NCBI GenBank assembly: GCA_012729695.1
Contig: JAAYCP010000184.1
Span: 1 to 40,524, forward strand
DNA from: Actinomycetales bacterium
GTDB taxonomy: Bacteria > Actinomycetota > Actinomycetes > Actinomycetales > Dermatophilaceae
Length of the DNA: 40,524 bases
Reading direction: 5' to 3'
The notes under the pieces were generated by a model. The model was given only the letters and a program-made list of their open reading frames with translations. It was not told where the DNA came from and searched no databases. The position numbers and the translations under genes are program-made. Shown piece after piece: positions 14,065 to 22,978 of this stretch. Within the stretch, counting starts at the first letter, position 1; the number at the start of each line of letters is the position of its first letter.

Positions 14065-15623
14065 TCGTCCGCCTGCGCTGGCGCGTCTGGTCCGGGCTGG
14101 TCCGGCGCAACACCGCTCTGCTCGTCGCGACCATCATCGGCGCCGTCTTCGCGCTGGGGCTCACCCTCCTCGCGGTGGGCGCCCTCGTGGTCCTGCGCGC
14201 GACGCCGATCGAGCTCCGCAGCGGGGTCGTCGCTGCCTTCGCGCTCGTGACCTTCGGCTGGACCGCTCTCTCGGTGCTCGGTGGGGCCGCCGAGTCGACG
14301 CTCGATCCCTCGCGCTTCGCACTCCTCCCGGTGCGCCCGGGCGAGCTCGCTCGCGGCCTGCTGGCCGCGACGCTGACCGGGGTCCCTCCGGTCCTGCTCA
14401 CCGTCGCGACCCTGAGCAGTGTCATCACCTGGTCCCAGTCGCTCGCCACGGCAGTGGCAGCTCTGGTCGCCGCCGCACTCGGGGTGCTCACCACGGTCCT
14501 GCTGGCCCGGGTCGTCGCAACCGGACTCGGAGGAATCATGAGGACCCGGGCAGGACGTGCTATCAGCGCCGTAGCCATCTCGGTGCTGGCGCTCGTGCCG
14601 GCGATGAGCGGCATCTACTTCGGTCGGCCGGGCGCCGGGGTCGAGCTCACCGACATCGATGCCGTCCGGCTCGCCGAAGCAGCCGGATGGACGCCAGTGG
14701 GCTGGGCGTGGAGCCTGCCGCTCCACGTCGCTCTCGGCCGTCCGATGAGGGCCGTCGTCGCGGCCACCCTGGTGCTGGTGCTGCTGACCCTCCTCTGGTG
14801 GCTGTACGTGCGACTCATCGGCCGCGCCCTCACCACGTCGCTCACCTCCGTCGGCGGCAGCCGCGTCCGCGGCAGGGGGCTCATCCTGCGCTGGGCCGGC
14901 CTCGGCCCCGTCGGTGTCATCGCGGCGCGGCGGCTCGCCATGTGGCGCAGGGACAGCCGCCTCGTGGCCATCGCGGTCCAGTCGGTGATCATGCCGGGAA
15001 TCCTCATCGGCCAGGCCGTGGTGACGGATCTGCAGTGGACGGCCCTGTTCGCGCTGGTGATGCTCGCGGTCTTCGCCGGCCTCCAGGTGCTCAACGACCT
15101 CGCGTTCGACGGCACTGCCTGGGCCCTCCACATCGTGACCGGCGCGCCGGGCTGGCAGGACCGCCTCGGCCGCGTCGCTGCCGCCCTGGTGCTCTTCGTC
15201 CCCGCGATGACGATCCTGTATGCGGTGCTCGCCTCTCTCGGACTCCTCACCGGAGGCGAGCGCTGGCTCGCCTGCGTACTCGTCGCCCTCGGCGCCTCCC
15301 TCGGATCGGCGTCCTACGTCGGGTCGCTCTTCCCGGGCAATGCCCCACCGCCGGGAGGCAGCCCCTTCGCCAGCACGACCGGTATGGGTGCCGAGGCCGC
15401 TCTGTCGGGGATGGCGGCGTTCGCGATCCCGATGCTGGTCGTCGTGCCGGTGGGTGTGGCCACGTTCGTGCTTCCCGACACCGGTGCGCTCACCGCGGCC
15501 CTCGTCGTGGCCGGCCTCCTTGCGGGCTGCTCCTTCGTCATCGCCGGCGTGGTCGCCGGAGGTCAGCGGCTCGACCGCCGCGGGCCGGAGCTGCTGGAGC
15601 AGCTGCGCCGAGCCGAGCGGTAG
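14052..15623 (+). CDS. ABC transporter permease (about 12 membrane segments)
   Basis: 523 residues with roughly 12 hydrophobic segments evenly spread along the protein, short charged loops and an Arg-rich N-terminus (RLRWRVWSGLVRRN). It lacks the soluble domains of FtsX-like permeases and resembles the large ABC-2-like membrane partners found beside single ATPase genes in Actinobacteria. The GTG start at 14052 lies inside the ATPase gene (13-base overlap), so translation is coupled. The stop is followed by the 130-base ilvB promoter region. Confidence 0.85.
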   Translation: MVGLIVRLRWRVWSGLVRRNTALLVATIIGAVFALGLTLLAVGALVVLRATPIELRSGVVAAFALVTFGWTALSVLGGAAESTLDPSRFALLPVRPGELARGLLAATLTGVPPVLLTVATLSSVITWSQSLATAVAALVAAALGVLTTVLLARVVATGLGGIMRTRAGRAISAVAISVLALVPAMSGIYFGRPGAGVELTDIDAVRLAEAAGWTPVGWAWSLPLHVALGRPMRAVVAATLVLVLLTLLWWLYVRLIGRALTTSLTSVGGSRVRGRGLILRWAGLGPVGVIAARRLAMWRRDSRLVAIAVQSVIMPGILIGQAVVTDLQWTALFALVMLAVFAGLQVLNDLAFDGTAWALHIVTGAPGWQDRLGRVAAALVLFVPAMTILYAVLASLGLLTGGERWLACVLVALGASLGSASYVGSLFPGNAPPPGGSPFASTTGMGAEAALSGMAAFAIPMLVVVPVGVATFVLPDTGALTAALVVAGLLAGCSFVIAGVVAGGQRLDRRGPELLEQLRRAER

Positions 15624-15753
15624 GGGAGAGCGCGGGGAGCCGCCCATACAACTGCAAGGGGGGCCCGGTTTGGCGGGAGAGTGGTACGCCGGTCGACCGC
15701 GACGGTGTGACCGACCCCACGAGCCCGCATGGTGGGACGGAGGCTACCCACCG

Positions 15754-15782
15754 TTGACAGCCCCTGCCGCGCCGACCAGAGT
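15754..15782 (+). promoter_or_regulatory. ilvB leader promoter
   Basis: A perfect -35 TTGACA (15754-15759) is followed after exactly 17 bases by CAGAGT (15777-15782). The leader-peptide ATG begins seven bases further on, which would make the transcript leaderless. This is the clearest sigma-A-type promoter in the window. Confidence 0.85.
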
Positions 15783-15789
15783 TGTGGCC

Positions 15790-15828
15790 ATGGCTCTCGT
15801 CCTCGTACTTAGGCAGCGCGCTCGCTGA
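15790..15828 (+). CDS. ilvB leader peptide (MALVLVLRQRAR)
   Basis: A 12-codon ORF whose residues 3-7 are Leu-Val-Leu-Val-Leu, with GTA and CTT (rare at this GC content) at the end of the run. It sits directly under the ilvB promoter and is followed by two hairpins, the second an intrinsic terminator. This is the classical transcription-attenuation layout already known for actinobacterial ilvB operons. Scarcity of charged Leu/Val tRNA should stall the ribosome at 15796-15810, just before the first hairpin arm. Confidence 0.88.
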   Translation: MALVLVLRQRAR

Positions 15829-15890
15829 CGCGAACGTCGCCGTTCTCGAGCGCGCACCCCTCTTGGTCCATCCGGACGGGAGGGTTTTTT
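15816..15890 (+). terminator. ilvB attenuator: pause hairpin and intrinsic terminator
   Basis: First hairpin: GCGCGCTCG (15816-15824) pairs perfectly with CGAGCGCGC (15847-15855); its 5' arm overlaps the end of the leader ORF. Second hairpin: CCCTC and GTCC pair with GGAC and GAGGG around ATCC (15858-15884), followed by TTTTTT (15885-15890). I could not identify a convincing antiterminator pairing by eye. The 178 bases from here to ilvB are C/A-rich and look unstructured. Confidence 0.85.
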
Positions 15891-16068
15891 CATGCCGCGA
15901 GACAATGGCCACGGGACGCGAGCGTCGTGCCGACGCAGGCGCCCGAGCACCGGACCTGAACCACGCACAGCACCAACCGAATTCGTACCGAAGCACCAGA
16001 CACCGAACCACCACCGAACCACCAGCCATCAACCATCAGATACCGACTCCAGAGCTGAAGGGACTGAC

Positions 16069-18000
16069 GTGAGCGACATGGCCACGCAACCCACCCCCAC
16101 CCCACCCCGAGCAACCCCCAGTGACGTGGCGGCCAAGCGGCCCGTCGAGGTCACCGGCGCGCAGAGCCTGATCCTGTCCCTCGAGGCGTTGGACGTCGAC
16201 ACCGTCTTCGGGCTCCCCGGCGGAGCGATCCTGCCCGCGTACGACCCGCTCATGGACTCGGTCAAGGTGCGCCACATCCTCGTCCGGCACGAGCAGGGCG
16301 CCGGCCACGCCGCCGAGGGGTATGCAGTGGAGACCGGCAAGGTCGGCGTCTGCATGGCCACGAGCGGCCCCGGGGCGACGAACCTCGTCACGCCGCTCGC
16401 CGACGCGTGGATGGACTCGGTGCCGGTCGTCGCCATCACCGGCCAGGTGAGCTCCGCCGCCATCGGGACCGACGCGTTCCAGGAGGCCGACATCCGCGGC
16501 ATCACCTTCCCGATCACGAAGCACAACTTCCTGGTGACGAAGGCGGACGAGATCCCGCGCGCGATGGCCGAGGCCTTCCACATCGCCTCGAGCGGGCGCC
16601 CCGGCCCGGTGCTCGTCGACATCACGAAGGACGCCCTCCAGGCACACACGACCTTCTCGTGGCCGCCGAAGATCGACCTGCCGGGGTACCGCCCGGTGAC
16701 CAAGCCGCACGGCAAGCAGATCCGCGAGGCCGCCAAGCTCATCGCCAAGGCCGAGCGTCCGATCCTGTATGTGGGTGGCGGGGTCATCCGGGCCCGGGCC
16801 AGTGAGCAGCTGCGCCGGTTGGTCGACCTCACCCAGATCCCGCTCGTCACCACCCTGATGGCGCGCGGCGCGGTCCCCGACAGCCACCCGCTGCACCTCG
16901 GGATGCCCGGGATGCACGGCTCGGTCGCCGCTGTGACGGGTCTGCAGCAGAGTGACCTGATCATCGCGCTGGGCGCCCGCTTCGACGACCGGGTCACCGG
17001 ACAGCTCTCGACGTTCGCCCCGGGCGCGAAGGTGATCCACGCCGACATCGACCCGGCAGAGATCGGCAAGAACCGCGCGGCGGACGTCCCGATCGTCGGC
17101 GACTGCGCGGCCGTCATCGAGGACCTCATCGCCCAGATCACGGCCGACCACGAGGCCGGCCGCGTCGGTGACTACCGCGAGTGGCGTGAGCTCACCGCCC
17201 GGTGGGCGAGGGAGTACCCCGTCGGATACACGCCGCCGGAGGACCCGCACGCCCTCTCGCCGCAGTACGTCATCGAGCGGCTCGGCGCCATCGCCGGCCC
17301 CGACGCCACGTACGCCGCCGGTGTCGGGCAGCACCAGATGTGGGCCGCCCAGTTCGTCAGGTACGAACGCCCGAACAGCTGGCTCAACTCCGGTGGGCTC
17401 GGGACGATGGGCTACGCCGTGCCCGCCGCGATGGGCGCCAAGGCCGCCGACCTCGACCGCGTGGTCTGGGCGATCGACGGCGACGGCTGCTTCCAGATGA
17501 CGAACCAGGAGCTGGCCACCTGCGTCATCAACAACATCCCGATCAAGGTCGCGATCATCAACAACTCCTCGCTCGGCATGGTCCGCCAGTGGCAGTCGCT
17601 CTTCTACAACGAGCGCTACTCCAACACCGACCTGCACACCTCGGTTGGCTCCCGGGTGCCGGACTTCGTGAAGCTGGCCGAGGCATACGGCTGTGTCGGT
17701 CTGCGCTGCGAGCACGCCGAGGACGTCGACGCGGTCATCCAGAAGGCGATGGAGATCAACGACGTGCCCGTCGTCATCGACTTCGTCGTCGAGCGGGACG
17801 CCATGGTCTGGCCGATGGTCCCGGCCGGCGTGAGCAACGACGCCATCCAGATCGCCCGCGGCATGTCGCCCAAGTGGGACCGGGAGGACGACCCCGCCAC
17901 CGAGCAGGACCTGGACGCCGACCTCAGCGGCATCCACCACGGCATGGAGCAGTCCGCGCTGTACCCCGAGGGCTACGAGCCGAAGGAGAGCGACCGATGA
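16069..18000 (+). CDS. ilvB: Acetolactate synthase large (catalytic) subunit
   Basis: 643 residues. It condenses pyruvate with pyruvate or 2-oxobutyrate, the first common step of valine/leucine/isoleucine synthesis, with TPP and FAD. Landmarks are [13 protein letters not shown], the catalytic Glu in [14 protein letters not shown], and the TPP-binding [14 protein letters not shown]...[12 protein letters not shown] block. Start GTG 16069 is chosen because GAAGGGA lies five bases upstream; an ATG three codons later is possible. The longer open frame back to 15892 covers the untranslated leader. The stop overlaps the ilvN start (ATGA). Expression is expected to be set by the attenuator at 15816-15890. 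Confidence 0.98.
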   Translation: MSDMATQPTPTPPRATPSDVAAKRPVEVTGAQSLILSLEALDVDTVFGLPGGAILPAYDPLMDSVKVRHILVRHEQGAGHAAEGYAVETGKVGVCMATSGPGATNLVTPLADAWMDSVPVVAITGQVSSAAIGTDAFQEADIRGITFPITKHNFLVTKADEIPRAMAEAFHIASSGRPGPVLVDITKDALQAHTTFSWPPKIDLPGYRPVTKPHGKQIREAAKLIAKAERPILYVGGGVIRARASEQLRRLVDLTQIPLVTTLMARGAVPDSHPLHLGMPGMHGSVAAVTGLQQSDLIIALGARFDDRVTGQLSTFAPGAKVIHADIDPAEIGKNRAADVPIVGDCAAVIEDLIAQITADHEAGRVGDYREWRELTARWAREYPVGYTPPEDPHALSPQYVIERLGAIAGPDATYAAGVGQHQMWAAQFVRYERPNSWLNSGGLGTMGYAVPAAMGAKAADLDRVVWAIDGDGCFQMTNQELATCVINNIPIKVAIINNSSLGMVRQWQSLFYNERYSNTDLHTSVGSRVPDFVKLAEAYGCVGLRCEHAEDVDAVIQKAMEINDVPVVIDFVVERDAMVWPMVPAGVSNDAIQIARGMSPKWDREDDPATEQDLDADLSGIHHGMEQSALYPEGYEPKESDR

Positions 18001-18509
18001 GCAAGCACACCCTGGCGGTTCTCGTCGAGAACAAGCCCGGCGTCCTGGCCCGCATCGCGAGCCTCTTCGCCCGCCGCGGCTTCAACATCGACTCGCTCGC
18101 GGTCGGACCGACCGAGCACCCCGAGATCTCGCGGATGACGGTCGTCGTCGACGTCGAGGACCTGCCGCTGGAGCAGGTGACCAAGCAGCTCAACAAGCTC
18201 ATCGAGGTGATCAAGGTCGTCGAGCTGGACCCGGCGTCCTCGGTGCAGCGCCAGGTCATGCTCATCAAGGTCAAGGCGGATGCGGCGCACCGCCCGCACA
18301 TCATCCAGACCGTCGAGCTGTTCCGTGCCGCCGTCATCGACGTCGGCCCGGACACGCTCACCATCCAGGCGACCGGGAACGGCGGCAAGCTCAAGGCGCT
18401 GCTCGACGTCCTCGAGCCCTACGGCATCAAGGAGCTCGTCCAGTCCGGGCACATCGGGATCGGCCGCGGCGCGCGTTCAATGACCGACCGGGCCCTGCGC
18501 ACGGCCTGA
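17997..18509 (+). CDS. ilvN: Acetolactate synthase small (regulatory) subunit
   Basis: 170 residues. The N-terminal ACT domain starts [31 protein letters not shown], the typical valine-sensing segment, and is followed by the C-terminal activation domain. It confers valine feedback inhibition on IlvB. ATG 17997 overlaps the ilvB stop by four bases, so the subunits are co-translated in near-equal amounts. Confidence 0.98.
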   Translation: MSKHTLAVLVENKPGVLARIASLFARRGFNIDSLAVGPTEHPEISRMTVVVDVEDLPLEQVTKQLNKLIEVIKVVELDPASSVQRQVMLIKVKADAAHRPHIIQTVELFRAAVIDVGPDTLTIQATGNGGKLKALLDVLEPYGIKELVQSGHIGIGRGARSMTDRALRTA

Positions 18510-18536
18510 CCCCGACCCAGGCACCCCCAGGTGGGC

Positions 18537-18614
18537 GTACCAGAACGTGCCAATAGGAACGTTCTGGTACACCCCCGGCCGGACCAGAACGTGACAATAG
18601 GAACGTTTTGGTAC
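18537..18614. repeat. Two tandem copies of a palindromic hairpin between ilvN and ilvC
   Basis: Copy 1 (18537-18570): GTACCAGAACGT, loop GCCAATAGGA, ACGTTCTGGTAC, a perfect 12-bp stem. Copy 2 (18581-18614): ACCAGAACGT, loop GACAATAGGA, ACGTTTTGGT, with one wobble. The copies are direct repeats with a 44-base period and each is followed by ACACCCCCGG. The rest of the 294-base gap has a possible -10 TACGCT near 18670 and a good ribosome site before ilvC. Confidence 0.95.
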
Positions 18615-18803
18615 ACCCCCGGGCGGTGCGTCCACGGCTCGGGCGAGGTGTCCACAGCGCCGGGCCACCGCATACGCTCGACCCAGAACCCAGCCTGACC
18701 ACCGACTCGACCTCAGCTCGACCAGGTCACACACGTCAGTGCGACCACCGAATCACTGCACACCGATCACTGCACATCTGACAACGAAGGAGAGGCCACC
18801 GCT

Positions 18804-19835
18804 ATGGCCGAGATGTTCTACGACGACGACGCCGATCTGTCCCTCATCCAGGGCAAGAAGGTCGCCGTCATCGGCTACGGCAGCCAGGGGCACGCCCACG
18901 CCCTGTGCCTGCGTGACTCCGGCGTCGACGTCCGCGTCGGCCTCGCCGAGGGCAGCAAGAGCATCCCGAAGGCCGAGGCCGAGGGACTGACCGTCAAGAC
19001 CGTCGCCGACGCGGTCAAGGAGTCCGACTTCGTCGTCATCCTCACCCCGGACCAGGTCCAGCGCCACGTGTGGGCCGACCACATCGCGCCGAACCTCAAC
19101 CCGGGCTCGACCGTCCTCTTCGGCCACGGCTTCAACATCCGCTTCGGGTACATCACCCCGCCGAGCGACAGCGACGTCATCATGGTCGCCCCGAAGGGCC
19201 CGGGCCACATCGTCCGGCGTGAGTACGTCGACGGCCGTGGCGTGCCGGTGCTCATCGCCGTCGAGCAGGACGCATCCGGCCAGGCCCTCGAGGTGGCCAA
19301 GTCCTACGCCAAGGCCCTCGGCGGCCTGCGCGCCGGCGGCATCAGGACGACCTTCACCGAGGAGTGCGAGACCGACCTCTTCGGCGAGCAGGCCGTCCTC
19401 TGCGGTGGCGCGAGCCAGCTCGTCATGTACGGCTTCGAGACCCTCGTCGAGGCCGGCTACCAGCCCGAGGTCGCCTACTTCGAGTGCCTGCACGAGCTCA
19501 AGCTCATCGTCGACCTCATGATCGAGGGCGGCATCGCCAAGCAGCGCTGGTCGGTCTCCGACACCGCGGAGTACGGCGACTACATCTCCGGCCCGCGGGT
19601 CATCGACCCCCACGTCAAGGAGAACATGAAGGCCGTTCTCGCCGACATCAAGAGCGGTGCGTTCGCCAAGCGCTTCATCGACGACCAGGACGCCGGCGCG
19701 CCGGAGTTCAAGGCGCTGCGCGAGAAGGGTGCCCAGCACCCGATCGAGAAGACCGGCCGCGAGCTGCGCAAGCTCATGGCCTGGCTCGACACCGAGCGTG
19801 ACGCCGACTACGTCGAGGGGTCGGCCGCACGCTGA
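18804..19835 (+). CDS. ilvC: Ketol-acid reductoisomerase (class I)
   Basis: 343 residues. It isomerises and reduces acetolactate and acetohydroxybutyrate with NADPH and Mg2+. The Rossmann motif is [13 protein letters not shown] (about residue 22). The metal-binding acidic residues of the knotted C-terminal domain are in [17 protein letters not shown] and [15 protein letters not shown]. The length is that of the short class I form. ATG 18804 has GAAGGAGAGG upstream. It is separated from ilvN by 294 bases containing tandem hairpins, so its mRNA may be processed or separately initiated. Confidence 0.98.
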   Translation: MAEMFYDDDADLSLIQGKKVAVIGYGSQGHAHALCLRDSGVDVRVGLAEGSKSIPKAEAEGLTVKTVADAVKESDFVVILTPDQVQRHVWADHIAPNLNPGSTVLFGHGFNIRFGYITPPSDSDVIMVAPKGPGHIVRREYVDGRGVPVLIAVEQDASGQALEVAKSYAKALGGLRAGGIRTTFTEECETDLFGEQAVLCGGASQLVMYGFETLVEAGYQPEVAYFECLHELKLIVDLMIEGGIAKQRWSVSDTAEYGDYISGPRVIDPHVKENMKAVLADIKSGAFAKRFIDDQDAGAPEFKALREKGAQHPIEKTGRELRKLMAWLDTERDADYVEGSAAR

Positions 19836-20308
19836 CCGACTTCCTCGCCGGACTCTCCGTCCCCGTCGCCGCCCTTGGACTCTGGGCTTTCGCCCTGGTC
19901 CGGGGCGGCGGCTACTACCTGCTGGGAGTCCTCATGCGAGGTCGGCCGGGTGGGCGGCTGGAGGCGTGGACCGAGCGTCGCTCACCCGGGGCCCTGACCC
20001 GCGCCGAGGACAAAGTCGGCCGCCTCGGGCCGAGAGCGATCATCCTCTCGTACCCGGTCTACGGGGTCTCCGCGTCCTCGCAGATCGTGAGCGGAGGACT
20101 GCGTATGCGGCTCTCCCGCTTCTATCTCGCGCTCGGGGTCGTGTCGCTCCCGTGGGCGATCATGCAGGCCATCGTCGGAGTCGCCGCGCTCCAGGCGCTC
20201 CTCGTGGGCCACGCACCGGCGCTCATCGGGCTGGCAGTCGTCGTCATCCTCATCATGGTGCTCTGGTCCCGCTGGCGACGCGTCCATGAGGACCGACGTC
20301 ACGCGTGA
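19832..20308 (+). CDS. Small DedA/VTT-like membrane protein, probable CTG start
   Basis: The frame is open from just after TGA at 19799-19801, yet has no ATG, GTG or TTG until ATG 19934, which would remove the first hydrophobic segment. If translation begins at CTG 19832, which overlaps the ilvC stop as CTGA, the product is 158 residues. That is exactly the length of the paralogue at 20392, and the two align without gaps (both have RG at residues 24-25, then YY or TY near 28-29). Later shared segments are [13 protein letters not shown] and [14 protein letters not shown]. It looks like a minimal SNARE-associated/DedA-type membrane protein with about three to four helices. Function unknown. Confidence 0.7.
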   Translation: MTDFLAGLSVPVAALGLWAFALVRGGGYYLLGVLMRGRPGGRLEAWTERRSPGALTRAEDKVGRLGPRAIILSYPVYGVSASSQIVSGGLRMRLSRFYLALGVVSLPWAIMQAIVGVAALQALLVGHAPALIGLAVVVILIMVLWSRWRRVHEDRRHA

Positions 20309-20323
20309 GGCGGGTCGGTTGAC

Positions 20324-20340
20324 CCCGCCGCAGCGGCGGG
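20324..20340 (+). terminator. GC hairpin ending the ilvC unit
   Basis: CCCGCCG, loop CAG, CGGCGGG, starting 16 bases after the stop of the preceding gene. An alternative pairing with the GGCGGGTC just upstream is possible. No T-run follows. Confidence 0.5.
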
Positions 20341-20391
20341 CGAGAGGACCGTCGCCGGGCGTCCTCATAATCGTTGCCTAGGCTTGTCCCC

Positions 20392-20868
20392 ATGTTGGAG
20401 ATGGTTCAGGGCTGGCCGGCCTGGGGCGTCTTCGCCTTCCTCTTCTTCGTTGCCTTTCTCCGGGGCAACGGGACCTACTGGATCGGCCGCGTGATCCGGG
20501 CAGGGGGAGCGCGCTCCCGATTTGCCGGGATGCTCGAGCGCCCCGGGATGCAGCGCGCCGAGCACTGGGTGCGCGCCGTCGGTCCGCCCGTCGTCGCCCT
20601 CGGCTTCCTCACCGTCGGCGTGCAGAGCGCCATCAACCTCTCGGCAGGGGCGCTCCGGATGCCTCAGCGCAGATGGTTGCCCGCTGTGGCGGCCGGCGCG
20701 CTGCTCTGGTCCGTGCTCTACACGACTGTCGGCCTGGCCTTCGTGGGTGCTCTGCTCGGGCGCATCGAGTGGTGGTGGGCCGCCCTGGCGGCCTCCGCCG
20801 TCGGGACGGTCGTCGTCCTGTCTGCCCGACTGCGTCGACGCAACAGCGTCGAGCTGGTCGAGCCCTGA
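20392..20868 (+). CDS. Small DedA/VTT-like membrane protein
   Basis: 158 residues, about four hydrophobic segments. FFVAFLRGNGTYWIGR followed by a basic loop, and VGVQSAINLSAGALRMPQRR followed by a helix, resemble the core of DedA/SNARE-associated (VTT) proteins. Some DedA members are linked to undecaprenyl-phosphate or phospholipid flipping; here the function is only inferred. ATG 20392 has TAGGCT seven bases upstream, so a leaderless start is likely; the TTG at 20374 precedes that -10 element. It is a tandem paralogue of the preceding gene, equal in length. Confidence 0.75.
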   Translation: MLEMVQGWPAWGVFAFLFFVAFLRGNGTYWIGRVIRAGGARSRFAGMLERPGMQRAEHWVRAVGPPVVALGFLTVGVQSAINLSAGALRMPQRRWLPAVAAGALLWSVLYTTVGLAFVGALLGRIEWWWAALAASAVGTVVVLSARLRRRNSVELVEP

Positions 20869-20977
20869 GCCTGCTCCGGATCGGCTCGAAGGCCCTTCTC
20901 CCGGCGTCCTGCTGGTCCGTCAGGGCGCCGGCGTCGTCCGTATCCCGGGCGGGAGCGTCCGGATGCCGGGCACTCCC

Positions 20978-21048
20978 TAGACTGAAGGCGGCTCACAAGG
21001 GCGTGGACCGACGGTGACGTGCCCGATCGCGGGCGCGTCGCATACCCT
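20978..21048 (+). promoter_or_regulatory. Possible serA promoters
   Basis: Two -10-like hexamers lie upstream of serA: TAGACT (20978-20983) and TACCCT (21043-21048). Neither is at leaderless distance from the GTG at 21091, which instead has an AGGAG ribosome site eight bases upstream. The 222-base gap otherwise shows no leader ORF with amino-acid codon runs. Confidence 0.4.
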
Positions 21049-21090
21049 CGATTCCGCTTCATCCAACCTGCACAGCCTAGGAGCGCACCC

Positions 21091-22677
21091 GTGACCAAAC
21101 CGGTCGTCCTCATTGCCGAAGAGCTCTCACCCGCGACGATCGATGCGCTGGGGCCTGACTTCGAGGTGCGCTACTGCGACGGAGCGAACCGCGAGGAGCT
21201 CCTCCCTGCGCTCGCCGACGCCGAGGCCGTGCTCATCCGCTCCGCGACGAAGATGGACGCCGAGGCCATCGCGGCAGCGAAGAAGCTCAAGGTCATCGCA
21301 CGCGCCGGAGTCGGTCTCGACAACGTCGACACCCCCGCCGCGACCAAGGCCGGCGTCATGGTCGTCAACGCGCCGACCTCGAACATCACCTCCGCCGCCG
21401 AGCTCGCCGTCGGGCTGCTGCTCGCCTGTGCCCGCAACATCGCCCCGGCGAACGAGGCCCTCAAGCAGGGCCAGTGGAAGCGCAGCAAGTACGGCGGCGT
21501 GGAGCTGCTCGACAAGACCGTCGGCATCATCGGCTTCGGCCGGATCGGCCAGCTCGTCGCCGAGCGGCTCAAGGGTTTCGGCGTGGAGCTGCTGGCCTAC
21601 GACCCGTACGCCAGTGCCCAGCGCGCCGGCCAGCTCGGCGCCCAGCTCGTGAGCCTCGACGAGCTCCTCACCCAGTCGGACTTCATCTCCGTCCACCTGC
21701 CGAAGACTCCCGAGACCGTGGGACTCCTCGACGCGGACGCGCTCGCCAAGGTCAAGCCCGGCGTCCGGATCGTCAACGCGGCCCGCGGCGGCATCATCGA
21801 CGAGGAGGCGCTCGCCGACGCGATCCGCGAGGGTCGAGTCGCCGGTGCAGGCCTCGACGTCTTCGCCCAGGAGCCGACGACCTCGAGCCCGCTCTTCGAG
21901 TTCGAGTCCGTCGTCGTCACGCCGCACCTCGGGGCGTCCACCGACGAGGCGCAGGAGAAGGCCGGTGTGGCTGTCGCCCGCTCGGTCCGCCTCGCGCTCT
22001 CCGGTGACCTCGTCCCCGACGCGGTCAATGTCGACGGTGGCCACGTGCCCGAGGAGGTTCGTCCCGGCATCGCTCTCGTGGAGAACCTCGGTCGGATCTT
22101 CACCGCGCTCGCCGGCGCGTGCCCGGTCCAGCTCGACGTGGACGTCAAGGGTGAGATCACCGAGCACGACGTGAGCATCTGGAAGCTCTCGGCGCTCAAG
22201 GGCCTCTTCACCGACATCACTGACGACCCGGTCACCTATGTCAACGCGCCGCTCATGGCCGCCGAGCGTGGGGTCCAGGTCCGGCTGCTGACCGACCCCA
22301 ACGCCTACGACTTCCGCAACGTCACCGAGCTGCGCGGCACCCTCGCCGACGGCCGGATCGTCTCCGTCGCCGGCACGCTCACGGGCCCGCGCATGGTGCC
22401 CAAGGTCATCGGGGTCAACGGCTTCGACCTGGAGATCCCGCTGTCGCGCCACATGGCGTTCTTCACCTACGAGGACCGGCCCGGTGTCATCGGCCAGATC
22501 GGTGGCCTGCTCGGCGACGCGAACGTCAACATTGCCTCGATGCAGGTCGCTCGCAACGACGAGGCCACCGAGGCACTCGTCGCGCTCACCCTGGACTCCC
22601 GGATCCCGGACGACGTCCTGGCCTCCATCGCCGAGGTCGTCGACACCGAGGCAGTCCAGGTCGCCAACCTCGACTGA
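21091..22677 (+). CDS. serA: D-3-phosphoglycerate dehydrogenase, long ACT-domain form
   Basis: 528 residues. It oxidises 3-phosphoglycerate, the first step of serine synthesis. N-terminal substrate/NAD domains show ARAGVGLDNVD, IIGFGRIGQLVAERL (about residue 148), the catalytic Arg in VNAARGGIIDE, and the Glu and His in QEPTTSSPLFE and VVTPHLGAST. An intervening allosteric domain (about residues 315-450) and a C-terminal ACT domain (FFTYEDRPGVIGQIG...VNIASMQVAR) make it the long, serine-inhibited type seen in mycobacteria. The GTG start at 21091 is fixed by AGGAG eight bases upstream and by the family N-terminus TKPVVLIAEELS. Confidence 0.97.
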   Translation: MTKPVVLIAEELSPATIDALGPDFEVRYCDGANREELLPALADAEAVLIRSATKMDAEAIAAAKKLKVIARAGVGLDNVDTPAATKAGVMVVNAPTSNITSAAELAVGLLLACARNIAPANEALKQGQWKRSKYGGVELLDKTVGIIGFGRIGQLVAERLKGFGVELLAYDPYASAQRAGQLGAQLVSLDELLTQSDFISVHLPKTPETVGLLDADALAKVKPGVRIVNAARGGIIDEEALADAIREGRVAGAGLDVFAQEPTTSSPLFEFESVVVTPHLGASTDEAQEKAGVAVARSVRLALSGDLVPDAVNVDGGHVPEEVRPGIALVENLGRIFTALAGACPVQLDVDVKGEITEHDVSIWKLSALKGLFTDITDDPVTYVNAPLMAAERGVQVRLLTDPNAYDFRNVTELRGTLADGRIVSVAGTLTGPRMVPKVIGVNGFDLEIPLSRHMAFFTYEDRPGVIGQIGGLLGDANVNIASMQVARNDEATEALVALTLDSRIPDDVLASIAEVVDTEAVQVANLD

Positions 22678-22777
22678 CGGGTCGTCCGGCCCGGTTCGTC
22701 CACGTGACGTCGCTCTCATCGGGCGGAACGAGCGTCCATGATGCGGATATCCGGTATCCGGCGCTCGAGCACGGGCG

Positions 22778-22783
22778 TACCGT
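22778..22783 (+). promoter_or_regulatory. -10 element of the serA-leuB leader unit
   Basis: TACCGT lies seven bases before the ATG of the short ORF at 22791, the same leaderless spacing as ilvD, ilvE and others here. Just upstream is a direct repeat TATCCGG TATCCGG (22749-22762) that could bind a regulator. Confidence 0.55.
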
Positions 22784-22790
22784 CGATTCC

Positions 22791-22838
22791 ATGACCTCGC
22801 GGCGCGTACTCATTCGCAGCCGCGACGAGGTGAGCTAG
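22791..22838 (+). CDS. Short leader ORF with a Val-Leu-Ile run (MTSRRVLIRSRDEVS)
   Basis: 15 codons. Residues 6-8 are Val-Leu-Ile encoded by GTA CTC ATT, two of them rare codons at this GC content. The last codons form the 5' arm of a perfect 10-bp hairpin. Position between serA and leuB, codon content and the leaderless -10 all fit a branched-chain amino acid attenuator leader. Unlike the ilvB and cimA leaders, I see no T-run terminator directly after it, and the next gene is a microprotein, not a biosynthetic enzyme. Confidence 0.6.
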   Translation: MTSRRVLIRSRDEVS

Positions 22839-22883
22839 TCGGTCCCCTCGTCGCGGTGATCCCGCGATGCCGCAGCGCTGCGG
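22821..22883 (+). promoter_or_regulatory. Leader hairpins after the Val-Leu-Ile ORF
   Basis: CGCGACGAGG (22821-22830) pairs perfectly with CCTCGTCGCG (22846-22855), enclosing the leader stop codon. It is followed by the perfect palindrome CCGCAGCGCTGCGG (22870-22883). The core CGCGACGAG arm is shared with the cimA leader hairpin at 31772-31796. A third small hairpin GCCCCT/AGGGGC lies near 22906-22921. Confidence 0.65.
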
Positions 22884-22978
22884 ACTGACCGACACGAGTG
22901 GCTCGCCCCTCACCAGGGGCTCGAGCACCCACATCACACTCACCACGAACCAGCGACGACGCGATCAAGGAGACTGTC

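Noticed and set aside
13824-15647. 607-codon minus-strand open frame opposite the ABC permease
   Set aside because: Low-complexity His/Glu/Gly/Arg composition expected from the reverse complement of hydrophobic codons.
16036-17940. 634-codon minus-strand open frame opposite ilvB
   Set aside because: Shadow frame with Val/Asp/Arg bias; ilvB is certain on the plus strand.
18537-18614. CRISPR array
   Set aside because: Only two units with near-identical loops rather than distinct spacers, and no cas genes.
21127-22719. 530-codon minus-strand open frame opposite serA
   Set aside because: Shadow frame; serA is certain.
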